Shown: positions 7,556-15,831, counted from the first letter of the stretch. The stretch is DNA of 17,540 nt from Candidatus Aminicenantota bacterium (GCA_023135995.1 JAGLRY010000230.1:1-17540), one strand, 5' to 3'. Numbers and translations are program-made. The notes: generated from the letters alone by a model not told the origin.

Positions 7556-7566
7556 TTTATTTATTT
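7535..7566 (+). terminator. Rho-independent-type terminator after the redox operon
   Basis: A perfect 9-bp GC-rich stem (GGCCCGTTC with GAACGGGCC, loop CCC; extendable by a G-U and an A-U pair) is followed by the T-rich run TTTATTTATTT. It lies 43 nt after the flavoprotein stop and ends the plus-strand operon. The stem is the palindromic repeat copy 1. Confidence 0.8.
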
Positions 7567-7635
7567 ACCATTTTATCTGCCCATTTTCCGACAAAATTAT
7601 AGAAGCTAATAAATTATTTAAAAAAACTATTTATT

Positions 7636-7665
7636 TTGACATTTATTGCGGATTTGATATATGCT
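7636..7665 (+). promoter_or_regulatory. Sigma-70-like promoter for the PilZ gene
   Basis: A perfect -35 TTGACA (7636-7641) is followed by TATGCT (7660-7665, spacer 18) or TATATG (7658-7663, spacer 16) as the -10. The expected start of transcription is near 7672, giving a leader of about 48 nt that contains the GGAGGAGG ribosome-binding site at 7706-7713. Confidence 0.6.
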
Positions 7666-7719
7666 ATCTACCGAAATTTGTGTGCATTTTACCACAGATA
7701 GCAATGGAGGAGGAATTTC

Positions 7720-8163
7720 ATGGAGTACCCAGGGATTGAAAGACGAACTTGTATCCGGTTTGAAATTCCAGGATCTACCTTAAGTTATAAAAAGGACAAG
7801 GCCCTGCTCCCAGAAGCGAAATATGGAGAGGAATTCTGTCCTATTCTTGATATCAGTCGAGGTGGACTCCGCTACCTCACACAAGAAAACCTCAAGATCA
7901 ACATCAATGTTACTTTAAAAATTTCCCTCCCAGGAGAAAGAGTCCCCCTGGTCATGAAAGGCCAAGTTAGGTGGGTGGCGATCAATGCAGGTAAAAGCTA
8001 TAAATACCAGATCGGAGTCCAATTCAATCCCTACGGCGAAAAAAAGGGACAGAATTACCCCGGTGCTCTCGTCAAGATCATTGCTCTCGAGCAAAAATTC
8101 GCGCCCACAGAGAAATCAGATACAGAATCGGATAAAGGGGACTTTGAGATCGACACCGAATAA
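7720..8163 (+). CDS. PilZ-domain protein (probable c-di-GMP receptor)
   Basis: This is a small cytosolic protein of 147 residues. It has the two PilZ signatures: RxxxR at R9-R13 (RTCIR) and DISRGG at 44-49 (the D/NxSxxG motif), followed by beta strands ending in YQIGVQF (96-102). The last 17 residues form an acidic tail. No other domain or membrane segment is seen. The likely role is binding cyclic di-GMP and acting on an unknown target by protein contact. It has its own promoter and is separated from the redox operon by a terminator, so it is probably transcribed alone. A GGAGGAGG ribosome-binding site supports the start. Confidence 0.85.
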   Translation: MEYPGIERRTCIRFEIPGSTLSYKKDKALLPEAKYGEEFCPILDISRGGLRYLTQENLKININVTLKISLPGERVPLVMKGQVRWVAINAGKSYKYQIGVQFNPYGEKKGQNYPGALVKIIALEQKFAPTEKSDTESDKGDFEIDTE

Positions 8164-8169
8164 CTCCTT

Positions 8170-8393
8170 CTGAATTATTCATAAAAGCTGCTGCCAATTT
8201 TCACTCTAAAAGCAATTAATATCTTATTGACAGCATCTTTTACCCTACGGGCGAGCCGATCTCACTACAAAGCCTTTATTGTAGCCCGGGTTAGGTTGGG
8301 TCGGCTCGCAGTAGTTCACTACAGCTTCGTAGGCCACTGCCTCGCCGCCACCTTTATGTTAGGGTGGGGTGGGTTGGCTCGTGAATAATTCAG
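8170..8393. mobile_element. MITE-like non-coding element with 12-bp terminal inverted repeats
   Basis: CTGAATTATTCA at 8170-8181 is repeated perfectly in inverted orientation as TGAATAATTCAG at 8382-8393. The 200 bases between hold no credible gene but contain nested inverted repeats (8251-8309) and a repeated G/T-rich motif ending in GGCTCG (8288-8308 and 8358-8380). It fills the gap between the convergent PilZ and glyS genes. No target-site duplication was identified. It could instead be an intergenic hairpin array that helps end transcription from both sides. Confidence 0.45.
8251..8309. repeat. Nested inverted repeat (possible bidirectional terminator or structured RNA)
   Basis: The outer stem GCGAGCCGA (8251-8259) pairs perfectly with TCGGCTCGC (8301-8309). 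Inside, CTACAA (8265-8270) pairs with TTGTAG (8279-8284). No long T-run follows on either strand, so a simple intrinsic terminator is not shown. Confidence 0.55.
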
Positions 8394-8421
8394 GTCTAAT
8401 TAAGATTTTCCAGTGGTGGGA

Positions 8422-10488
8422 TCAATCGGATACAACGATCTGCGAATAATCGGCTATCTTGTTGAGAAGCTTGCTGATGGCCTGAAGAAGGGCTAACCGG
8501 TTCCGCTTGAGTCTTTTATCATCAGCCATGACTAACACATGATCAAAGAACGTGTTTATGGGTGACCGGATCCGAAAGATCATTCTTTGAGCTTTTGTGA
8601 AGTCCCCCTCCGCGATCATGTCAAGAGTATTATCGCGGATGATAGTGAATGTCGTGTACAGCTCACGCTCCTCTTTTTCGAAAAACAATTCTGAATTGAT
8701 CTTGTATATTTGGGATTGATTGCGGAGAATATTGTTCACGCGCTTGGCGATGAGGATCATCGGCTCAAAATGAGCGCTTTCTTTAAGGCTATCTAAAGCC
8801 TTAAGCCTGAGATATGTGTAGTATATATTGTCTATCCCAGGACTAATGGCCGCATTGACAAGGTCATAGCGGAATCCCTGGTTTTCGAATATGTGCTGCA
8901 GCCGCCCCTTAAAAAACTCAAGGCAGCGTTTTTTGATGTCTTCTTTGTCCTTTTCAAAAACTTCGCTATAGACGGCTAACACCTTGTCCACTAAACGGGA
9001 AAAGGCAAGATCAATCTTTTTCTCCAGGATAATTTTACAGATCCCCTGAGCGTTTCTGCGCAGACCGAACGGGTCCTTAGATCCGCTGACTCCCATGCCG
9101 ATACCGATCGCGCCAACGATGGAATCTAGCTTATCCCCGATGGAAAGGATCGCACCGCTGAATGATGAGGGGACAGCATCATCCATGCTCAGGGGCTGGT
9201 AGTGTTCATAGATGGCTTTCCATACATTCGCCAAGTATCCCTCTTCCCGGGCGTACAATCCTCCGACCTGTCCCTGGAGCGTTGGGAACTCCCTCACCAT
9301 TTCAGTCAACAGATCGGCTTTGCACAGTTCTGCAGCCTCAGCCACCGATTTTTTTTCTCCTCCAGCTTCCAGTTTATGTGCAAGATAAACAGCGATCTTT
9401 TTTAGCCGCTGGGTCTTATCCTCATAACTCCCCAGCTTCTCTTGATAGATCACGCGGTCCAGTTCCTCCGCCCTCTTCCGGAGTTTGATCTTCAAATCCT
9501 GATTCCAAAAAAACTTGGCATCCTCTAACCGCGCTTTGAGCACTCTCTGGTTTCCTGTCTGGATGAGTGTTTTTGAATCCTTAGGAACATCGGCCACGCC
9601 TATAAAATAGGGCAATTGTTTTTTACCCTTGACCACGGAGAAGAGATTCTGGCCTTCCTTCATGGCAGTACTCAACACTTCTAGAGGTAATTTGAGATAT
9701 TCTTCTGGAAATTGTCCCAATATCACATGGGGAGACTCCACATCAAAGGATAGTTTATCCAAGAGCTCTTCATCAGGATATATTTGTGCACCCAGAGATA
9801 ACAGTTTTTTCTCTGCCTGCTTCAAGATCATGTGTTTCCGTTTGACTTGTTCCACAACCACATGATGCTCGGCCAAGGCTTTCCTGTATTCAGAAAAGTT
9901 CTTCGGCCTGATTTTTTTCGGAGAAAAGATCTTGTGACCCGTGGTGAAATCAGAGGATGCGACCTCACCCACTCGAAAGGAAAGAGGTTTCTCTCCAAAA
10001 ATGCATAGAACGTTTTGGATCGGACGAGAAAACCTTAAGGGATTCTCCCCCCATCTCATCATTTTTGGGAAAGAGAGTGAGGCAATGATCTTGGGAAGAC
10101 TCTCCTTTAAAATATCCTTGGTGGGAACTCCCTTCGTGATCTTTCTCGCCCCAACATACTCCCCTCTCTCTGTTTTGAGCACAACCAATTTCTCGACACT
10201 CAGACCATGTTTTTTGGCGAATCCAACAGCAGCGGCTTTGGGAATACCATCCTCATCAAATGCTGCAATTTTGGGAGGGCCGATGATATCCTCCACCCGG
10301 TCTTTCTGTTCCGGTGCAAAATTTCCAACGACCACAAGCCTCCGGCAGGTGCCATAACTATTTATCCGGGAAAAAGAGATGCTCGAAGAACGAAGATCCT
10401 CTTTCAATTTATCTTCGAGCTGGGAGAGCCCACTTTTTATGTGGGATGATGGCATCTCTTCGGTGTTGATTTCCAGAAAAAATTCCAT
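8422..10488 (-). CDS. glyS: Glycine--tRNA ligase beta subunit
   Basis: This 688-residue protein is the beta subunit of the bacterial alpha2beta2 glycyl-tRNA synthetase, which binds tRNA and carries the anticodon-binding region. The length matches the family (about 690). The N-terminus FFLEINTEEMP, the central EFPTLQG (400-406), GDKLD (451-455) and GSKDPFGLRR (470-479) are conserved blocks of GlyS, and the C-terminal part is the DALR-type anticodon domain. The start overlaps the glyQ stop by one base (TGATG). It is last in the minus-strand operon and faces the PilZ gene across the repeat-rich gap. Confidence 0.96.
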   Translation of the reverse strand: MEFFLEINTEEMPSSHIKSGLSQLEDKLKEDLRSSSISFSRINSYGTCRRLVVVGNFAPEQKDRVEDIIGPPKIAAFDEDGIPKAAAVGFAKKHGLSVEKLVVLKTERGEYVGARKITKGVPTKDILKESLPKIIASLSFPKMMRWGENPLRFSRPIQNVLCIFGEKPLSFRVGEVASSDFTTGHKIFSPKKIRPKNFSEYRKALAEHHVVVEQVKRKHMILKQAEKKLLSLGAQIYPDEELLDKLSFDVESPHVILGQFPEEYLKLPLEVLSTAMKEGQNLFSVVKGKKQLPYFIGVADVPKDSKTLIQTGNQRVLKARLEDAKFFWNQDLKIKLRKRAEELDRVIYQEKLGSYEDKTQRLKKIAVYLAHKLEAGGEKKSVAEAAELCKADLLTEMVREFPTLQGQVGGLYAREEGYLANVWKAIYEHYQPLSMDDAVPSSFSGAILSIGDKLDSIVGAIGIGMGVSGSKDPFGLRRNAQGICKIILEKKIDLAFSRLVDKVLAVYSEVFEKDKEDIKKRCLEFFKGRLQHIFENQGFRYDLVNAAISPGIDNIYYTYLRLKALDSLKESAHFEPMILIAKRVNNILRNQSQIYKINSELFFEKEERELYTTFTIIRDNTLDMIAEGDFTKAQRMIFRIRSPINTFFDHVLVMADDKRLKRNRLALLQAISKLLNKIADYSQIVVSD

Positions 10489-11336
10489 CAGGCTGTTTCC
10501 TCTCGAGATGTGTATTTTTCGGCGATCTGATTAACGAGGATTCTGATTTGGGAGATCGTCTTCACTCTTTCAGTCACACTGATGGCTCCTCTGGAATCCA
10601 GAAGATTAAAAAGATGGGAGCATTTGAGACAGATATCGTATGCAGGGAGGAGGAGATCTCTATCGATCATTTTTTGTCCCTCCCTGATGTTCATATCGAA
10701 GGATTTTTTGAGAAGCTTCACATCGGCTTGATTAAAATTGTACTCTGAAAACTCACTCTCCTCGACGAACCTCAAATCCCTGTACGTCACATCTTCAGAC
10801 CAGTTGAGGTCATACAGATTGTCTTTACCCTCCAGGAACATTTCCAGTCTTTCCAGTCCGTATGTGATCTCTACAGGGACGGGGAATGTGTCGATCCCGC
10901 CCGCCTGCTGAAAATAAGTGAACTGCGTGATCTCCAATCCATCCAATAAAACCTGCCAACCGACTCCCCAAGCGCCGATCGTTGGCGATTCCCAATTGTC
11001 TTCGTCGAACCGCAGGTCGTGATCATGCAGAGATATGCCCAAAGAGGTCAGGCTCTTCAAATACAGATTCTGGATATTCGAAGGCGATGGTTTCATGATC
11101 ACCTGATACTGAAAATGCTTCTGAACACGATGAGGATTTAATCCGAACCTTCCATCGGTCGGCCTCCGCGAAGGCTGCACATAGGCTACTTTCCAAGGTC
11201 TTTTATCCAGCACTCTAAAAAAAGTGTCTGGAGTCATGGTCCCTGCACCCACTTCAAGGTCGTAGGATTGAGCCAAATAACATCCTTGGGCAGCCCAGAA
11301 TTTCTGGAGGTTCATTATTAAATTTTGGATCGACAT
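10488..11336 (-). CDS. glyQ: Glycine--tRNA ligase alpha subunit
   Basis: This class II catalytic subunit activates glycine with ATP and charges tRNA-Gly together with GlyS. It has 282 residues from the ATG at 11336, slightly shorter than the usual 290-300. AAQGCYLAQSYDLEVGAG near the N-terminus, motif 2 (YVQPSRRPTDGRFG) and motif 3 (YGLERLEMFL) are present. A GTG at 11342 would add two residues and overlap the gcvPB stop as GTGA; the choice is open, but ATG is preferred. Either way translation is coupled to gcvPB, which is an unusual genomic link between glycine decarboxylation and glycine charging. Confidence 0.95.
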   Translation of the reverse strand: MSIQNLIMNLQKFWAAQGCYLAQSYDLEVGAGTMTPDTFFRVLDKRPWKVAYVQPSRRPTDGRFGLNPHRVQKHFQYQVIMKPSPSNIQNLYLKSLTSLGISLHDHDLRFDEDNWESPTIGAWGVGWQVLLDGLEITQFTYFQQAGGIDTFPVPVEITYGLERLEMFLEGKDNLYDLNWSEDVTYRDLRFVEESEFSEYNFNQADVKLLKKSFDMNIREGQKMIDRDLLLPAYDICLKCSHLFNLLDSRGAISVTERVKTISQIRILVNQIAEKYTSREETA

Positions 11337-11338
11337 CT

Positions 11339-12814
11339 TCACTCTTTGTTTTGGGGCGCCTCTTTCTCCTCAGGCCTCCAACGGAGAATGGATTCACGCG
11401 CAGCTTTGGTTTCATCCAGCCTTCGCATATATGACGTGTGGGGAGCTTCCTTGAGGACCTCTGGATCATCCTGAGCTTCCTTAGAGATCCGCTTCATCGC
11501 TTCAATGAACAGGTCCAGATCTTTCTTGCTCTCTGTCTCTGTGGGTTCGATCATCAATGCCCCATGTACGATGAGCGGAAACGACATGGTCGGCGGATGA
11601 ACTCCAAAATCGATCAGTCTTTTGGCGATATCGATGTTCTGCACACCATGTTCTTTCTGGAATTTGTCCGAAAAGACACACTCATGGAGTGTGGGAGTTT
11701 TGTACTTGAGGTGATACTCCCCTTCCAGGCTTTTCCGGATATAGTTGGCATTCAACACAGCGATCTCGGCGACTTCTCTCAGTCCATTGGGGCCCAAAGA
11801 AAGGATATAGGCCATCGCTTTAACGACGACGAGGAAATTTCCGTAGAAACTCTGGACCCTTCCGATACTCTTCGGCCTGTCGAGATTAAAATAAAGAGAA
11901 GAATCCTCCCTTCTCTCGATCACCGGGATGGGGAGGTAGGGCTCGAGCACCTTTTTCACGCCCACAGGACCTGATCCTGGGCCTCCACCCCCATGAGGGG
12001 TGGAGAATGTCTTGTGCAGGTTGAGGTGGATCACATCCACATCCATGTCACCGGGACGGCACTCGCCCACGAGAGCGTTCATGTTCGCCCCATCCATGTA
12101 CACAAATCCACCCTTTTCATGAACGATCGCGCAGATCTTTTTGATATCGGATTCAAAGATACCCAGAGTGTTCGGGTTTGTGATCATCAGGGCTGCCACG
12201 TCGTCATTCATGGCTCTTGCCAGATCTTCCACATCGACAGTCCCCTGCTCATTGGACTTGATCTCTTGCACAAGGTATCCGGAAAGGTGTGCACTGGAGG
12301 GATTGGTCCCATGAGCTGAATCAGGGATCAGAACGATCTTTCTTGGATCTCCTTTCTCTTCGAGGTAGGCCCGGATGAGCATCATTCCCACGAGCTCGCC
12401 CTGCGCTCCTGCTGAAGGCTGCAGCGTGAAGGCATCCATGCCCGTGATCTCGCTCAGAAGTTCCTCTGTTGTCTTGAGGATCTCTAGGTTTCCCTGGACA
12501 AGCTCCTCAGGAGAAAAAGGATGAGAGAGCGAAAATCCGGGAAAAGATGCGATCTTTTCGTTGATCTTCGGATTGTACTTCATCGTACAGGAACCGAGGG
12601 GATAGAAACCGATATCAATACAAAAATTCGTCTGGGAGAGCCGTGTAAAGTGCCTGACGATCTCGATCTCTGAGACCTGCGGAAATCCTTCTATGTCTTT
12701 TCTCGTCCGAATGTCCTGAAGGACATCTTTTTTTTCAGGAATATCGAGTTTGGGTAAAGCATAGGCTCTTTTTCCCTCGTCACTGATTTCAAATATCAGA
12801 GGTTCTTGGATCAT
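11339..12814 (-). CDS. gcvPB: Glycine dehydrogenase (decarboxylating) subunit 2, P-protein beta half
   Basis: This is the PLP-bearing half of the two-subunit glycine cleavage P-protein, which decarboxylates glycine and passes the aminomethyl group to lipoyl GcvH (reversible). It has 491 residues. The PLP lysine is K268 in LNLHKTFSTPHGGGGPG, and SAHGTNPSSA (167-176) and the MDGANMNAL region are family hallmarks. The upstream gap to gcvPA contains palindromic repeat copy 2, which separates a strong AAGGAGG from this start by 45 nt. The nearest site is a weak GAAG 4 nt from the ATG. It overlaps or nearly abuts glyQ. Confidence 0.95.
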   Translation of the reverse strand: MIQEPLIFEISDEGKRAYALPKLDIPEKKDVLQDIRTRKDIEGFPQVSEIEIVRHFTRLSQTNFCIDIGFYPLGSCTMKYNPKINEKIASFPGFSLSHPFSPEELVQGNLEILKTTEELLSEITGMDAFTLQPSAGAQGELVGMMLIRAYLEEKGDPRKIVLIPDSAHGTNPSSAHLSGYLVQEIKSNEQGTVDVEDLARAMNDDVAALMITNPNTLGIFESDIKKICAIVHEKGGFVYMDGANMNALVGECRPGDMDVDVIHLNLHKTFSTPHGGGGPGSGPVGVKKVLEPYLPIPVIERREDSSLYFNLDRPKSIGRVQSFYGNFLVVVKAMAYILSLGPNGLREVAEIAVLNANYIRKSLEGEYHLKYKTPTLHECVFSDKFQKEHGVQNIDIAKRLIDFGVHPPTMSFPLIVHGALMIEPTETESKKDLDLFIEAMKRISKEAQDDPEVLKEAPHTSYMRRLDETKAARESILRWRPEEKEAPQNKE

Positions 12815-12830
12815 TTATCTTCAAATGAAC

Positions 12831-12856
12831 GGTCCGTTCGGGGAGCGGACCCTACA
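12831..12856 (-). repeat. Dispersed palindromic repeat, copy 2, between gcvPA and gcvPB
   Basis: Reading the minus strand, this element matches copy 1 (7530-7555) at 23 of 26 bases, including the TGTAGGG lead and the palindrome. The outer stem GGTCCG/CGGACC is intact; one inner pair is A-C on the transcribed strand. Unlike copy 1 it has no T-run after it, so it should not terminate but may form a hairpin in the operon mRNA. Confidence 0.7.
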
Positions 12857-12859
12857 TTG

Positions 12860-12866
12860 CCTCCTT
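12860..12866 (-). promoter_or_regulatory. Strong Shine-Dalgarno displaced from its gene by the palindromic repeat
   Basis: AAGGAGG on the minus strand lies just after the gcvPA stop, but the gcvPB ATG is 45 nt further on. Immediately after it come an ATG (12857-12855) and a stop codon TAG, so no longer reading frame uses it. The repeat appears to have been inserted between the original ribosome-binding site and the start codon. Confidence 0.5.
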
Positions 12867-12870
12867 ATAT

Positions 12871-14220
12871 TTATGAATTCAAAGCCTCCTTAAGTTTGCT
12901 AACTAATCTATCGATATTTTCCTTCGAGTGGATCTCTGTAACACAGAAGAGAGCACAATTTTTAAGCTCGGGGTAAAATTTTTCCAAGTCCAGTCCTCCT
13001 GTAATGCCCTGTTCCTTAAGATAGAGATTGACATCTTCCACAGGTTTTCCGAACTCCAGGACAAACTCATTAAAAAATGCCCCGCTGAACTTTTGTTCGA
13101 TACCGCTGATTTTCACACATTCCTCCAGCGCGTAGTTCGCTTTCTGGACGTTATGCCAGGCCAACTCCCTGATGCCCTCTTTTCCCATCGTTTCCAAGAA
13201 GATGGTGGCCCTGAGAGCGCATAAGGCTTGGTTCGTACAGATATTGGATGTGGCTCTCTCGCGCCGGATGTGCTGCTCTCTTGTGGATAACGTGAGGACA
13301 AATCCCCTTTTGCCCTCCACATCAACAGTCTCGCCTGCAATGCGCCCTGGAAACTGACGGATGAACTCCTTGGAACAAGCCATGAAACCCAGGAACGGCC
13401 CTCCAAAGCTCTGCGGAATCCCAAAAGACTGAGCCTCACCCGTAACGATATCCGCTCCCAGATTCCCAGGGGGATCTAAGAGTCCCAGAGATACAGGTTC
13501 AGATATGACCACTGCAGACAACGCTCCATTCGCATGGGCTGTCTTGGAAATGCTCTCCAGGTCCTCGATCACTCCGATAAAATTGGGCGACTGAGCAATA
13601 ACCACTGAGGTCTCGGTATCAATTTTTTTCTGAAGGTCTGCGTCATCCATAAAACCATCGGACGAAAAACCGACCTCCTCGATCTGGATCCCCAAATTTC
13701 TCGTGTATGTGTGGATCACCTCTTTGTATTGGGGATGAATGAGGCCCGCAAGAAGGACTTTTGGCTTTCGCCTGAGTCGATGGGCCATCAACACAGCCTC
13801 GGCTGCACCCGAGGCACCATCATAGAGTGATGCATTGGCGATATCCATCCCCGTCAATTGACAGATAAGTGTCTGGAACTCAAATATGATCTGGAGAGTC
13901 CCCTGACTGACTTCCGGCTGGTAAGGCGTGTACGGACTGACAAATTCTCCCCTGCTGGCTAGATAGTCGACCACAGAAGGAATAACATGCGGGTAGGCAC
14001 CAGCACCAAGGAAGGACAGATAGTGCTGATCCGTATTCCTGTCAGCTATGTCCTTAAAGTGCGAGACCAATTCTGATTCTGTTTTTGAGTCGGGGATGTT
14101 GAGGTCTCTATTCAATTTGATGCTATCTGGGATCGAGGTGAACAGTTCCTTCATGGAAGACAGACCGAGTCTAGCCAGCATCTCCTTTTTATCTTTATCG
14201 CTTAATGAAATGTAGCTCAT
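12871..14220 (-). CDS. gcvPA: Glycine dehydrogenase (decarboxylating) subunit 1, P-protein alpha half
   Basis: This 449-residue protein is the non-PLP-lysine half of the split glycine cleavage P-protein; it forms the active enzyme with GcvPB. The N-terminal FLGAGAYPHVIPSVV and SPYTPYQPEVSQGTLQ, and the DGASGAAEAVLMAHR block, are diagnostic of the family. The length is typical (440-450). The start is 11 nt after the gcvH stop, with only a weak local ribosome-binding site; a GGAGG near the end of gcvH is rather distant, so coupling to gcvH is likely. Confidence 0.95.
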   Translation of the reverse strand: MSYISLSDKDKKEMLARLGLSSMKELFTSIPDSIKLNRDLNIPDSKTESELVSHFKDIADRNTDQHYLSFLGAGAYPHVIPSVVDYLASRGEFVSPYTPYQPEVSQGTLQIIFEFQTLICQLTGMDIANASLYDGASGAAEAVLMAHRLRRKPKVLLAGLIHPQYKEVIHTYTRNLGIQIEEVGFSSDGFMDDADLQKKIDTETSVVIAQSPNFIGVIEDLESISKTAHANGALSAVVISEPVSLGLLDPPGNLGADIVTGEAQSFGIPQSFGGPFLGFMACSKEFIRQFPGRIAGETVDVEGKRGFVLTLSTREQHIRRERATSNICTNQALCALRATIFLETMGKEGIRELAWHNVQKANYALEECVKISGIEQKFSGAFFNEFVLEFGKPVEDVNLYLKEQGITGGLDLEKFYPELKNCALFCVTEIHSKENIDRLVSKLKEALNS

Positions 14221-14231
14221 CTTCTGGATAT

Positions 14232-14618
14232 CTAGTCCTCCAGACCCTCCAAAAATTTCTCATATTCGGATACGGACATCAATTTCTCGATCTCGGTTTC
14301 ATCTCTCAACTTCAGCCGAATGATCCAGCCTTTCCCGTGAGGGTCTTCATTCACTATCTCAGGAGACCCATCCAATTCCTCGTTGATGGCGATCACTTCA
14401 CCGGACAAGGGAGAATAAATGTCCGAGACAGCTTTCACGGATTCGATAACACCGAGGGATTGATGGAACTCAAAAACAGCTCCGACTTGAGGCAGTTCCA
14501 CATAGACTACATCTCCCAGCTGTTTCTGGGCAAAGTCTGTGATCCCTACCACAGCTTCATCATTTTCAACTTTGATCCACTCATGATCCTTCGTATAGTG
14601 ATATTCCTCAGGATACAT
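14232..14618 (-). CDS. gcvH: Glycine cleavage system H protein
   Basis: This 128-residue lipoyl carrier shuttles the aminomethyl group between the P- and T-proteins and is reoxidised by the L-protein. The lipoylated lysine is K62 in GVIESVKAVSDIYSP. YTKDHEWIKVE at the N-terminus and GITDFAQKQLGDVVYVELP are typical. A strong GAGGAGGT (14630-14623, minus strand) lies 4 nt before the ATG. Upstream is an 87-nt gap after gcvT that holds a hairpin and a heptamer array. Confidence 0.97.
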   Translation of the reverse strand: MYPEEYHYTKDHEWIKVENDEAVVGITDFAQKQLGDVVYVELPQVGAVFEFHQSLGVIESVKAVSDIYSPLSGEVIAINEELDGSPEIVNEDPHGKGWIIRLKLRDETEIEKLMSVSEYEKFLEGLED

Positions 14619-14639
14619 CCTTACCTCCTCACTTTAATC

Positions 14640-14667
14640 GTAAAACGTGAAAAGTTAAATGTTAAAC
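14640..14667 (-). repeat. Heptamer tandem array (NTTTNAC x4) just upstream of gcvH
   Basis: Read on the minus strand, four contiguous 7-base units fit NTTTNAC, the last being GTTTTAC, and the array ends 21 nt before the gcvH ATG. It has the same consensus, same final unit and same orientation and position relative to the gene as the array at 5770-5804. An additional degenerate unit may precede it. Confidence 0.72.
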
Positions 14668-14671
14668 GTTT

Positions 14672-14698
14672 TGATACAAAAATCCAAGCTTTGTATCA
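14672..14698 (-). repeat. Inverted repeat between gcvT and gcvH
   Basis: TGATACAAA (14672-14680) and TTTGTATCA (14690-14698) form a perfect 9-bp stem with a 9-nt loop, starting 8 bases after the gcvT stop in the reading direction. It is A/T-rich with no T-run after it, so it may be an mRNA processing or stability hairpin rather than a terminator. An operator is also possible. Confidence 0.5.
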
Positions 14699-14705
14699 TA
14701 AATGA

Positions 14706-15794
14706 TCAGTAGTCGCGTTTATAGAAAGGAAGAGGAATAACTTTCGCTTTGACAAGATGACCTCGGATCTCCACATCGAGCTCTGTGCCCTCTTCAGTGT
14801 GTTCGATGGGGAGATATGTCAATCCTATGCTCTTTTTGAGATAGGGAGAATACGACCCTGAGTTCACCGCCGAGACTTTCTCTCCATTTATAAACACGGA
14901 ATAATGAGGCCGGGCAATCCCCCGTCCAAGGATCTCGAAACCCACGATCTTACGGCGCAGCCCTTCTTCCTTCTGCTTGAGGAGAACTTCCCGCCCCAAG
15001 AAATCGCCCTTTTTAAACTTCACAAGCCAACCCAGCCCTGCTTCCAGGACTGTTGTCGTCTCGTCAATATCATTCCCATAGAGCATCAATGTGGCTTCCA
15101 ACCGGAGAGTATCTCTTGCACCCAGTCCAATAGGGAGAAGCCCGCGTGTTTTTCCTTCCTCCAGAAGAGCATCCCAGATCTTTGCGGGATTCTCGGACTG
15201 TGTGTATATTTCAAAGCCATCTTCCCCTGTATAACCCGTTCGTGAGACCAGAGCACCCACTCCAGCAACGCTACCCCTTGCTGTTCTAAAGGTCTTCATC
15301 TCATCTAAATTTATTCCTGTGAGGGATTGCAGGATAGCTTCCGCTTCCCGTCCTTGAATAGCCAGTTGAGTGTATCGATCGCTTTGGTTCTCGACAGAGA
15401 CATCAAAACCGCCTTTGTGGCTGAGTATCCACTCGTAATCTTTATCCGAATTGGCTGCATTGACGACACAGAGATACTTGTCCTCATCCAGGCAATAGAC
15501 CAGCATGTCATCGATAAAAGTCCCTTTAGGGGTTGTTAAGGCCGTATACTGCGCCTTATCCGGTGTCAGACGGGCGGCATTATTCGGAGTCAAATACTGG
15601 ACAAAATCAAGAGCCTGTTTTCCTGAGATCATGATCTCACCCATATGACTGACATCGAACAAACCCGCTTTCGTTCGGACGGCCATGTGTTCTTCGATGA
15701 TGCCAGAAAAGTTGACCGGCATCTCCCAACCGAAGAACTCGATCATTTTTGCCCCGAGTTTTTTCTGGGAAGAATATAGTTTTGTGGTCTTCAT
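14706..15794 (-). CDS. gcvT: Glycine cleavage system T protein (aminomethyltransferase)
   Basis: GcvT moves the methylene group from aminomethyl-lipoyl GcvH to tetrahydrofolate, releasing ammonia. The chosen start (MKTTKLYSSQ) gives 362 residues, the family norm. The frame is open upstream to an ATG at 15962, but those extra 56 residues look non-conserved and AT-rich and would overlap the promoter region. FFGWEMPVNF (20-29), GLFDVSHMGEI (44-54) and the folate-site aspartates D95/D96 in GTFIDDMLVY are present, as is RTGYTGEDGFEIY. It is the first gene of the minus-strand glycine operon. A weak AAGGCG precedes the start. Confidence 0.95.
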   Translation of the reverse strand: MKTTKLYSSQKKLGAKMIEFFGWEMPVNFSGIIEEHMAVRTKAGLFDVSHMGEIMISGKQALDFVQYLTPNNAARLTPDKAQYTALTTPKGTFIDDMLVYCLDEDKYLCVVNAANSDKDYEWILSHKGGFDVSVENQSDRYTQLAIQGREAEAILQSLTGINLDEMKTFRTARGSVAGVGALVSRTGYTGEDGFEIYTQSENPAKIWDALLEEGKTRGLLPIGLGARDTLRLEATLMLYGNDIDETTTVLEAGLGWLVKFKKGDFLGREVLLKQKEEGLRRKIVGFEILGRGIARPHYSVFINGEKVSAVNSGSYSPYLKKSIGLTYLPIEHTEEGTELDVEIRGHLVKAKVIPLPFYKRDY

Positions 15795-15831
15795 GGACCA
15801 ACGCCTTGCATCTGCAGCAACCTCAACTCGT

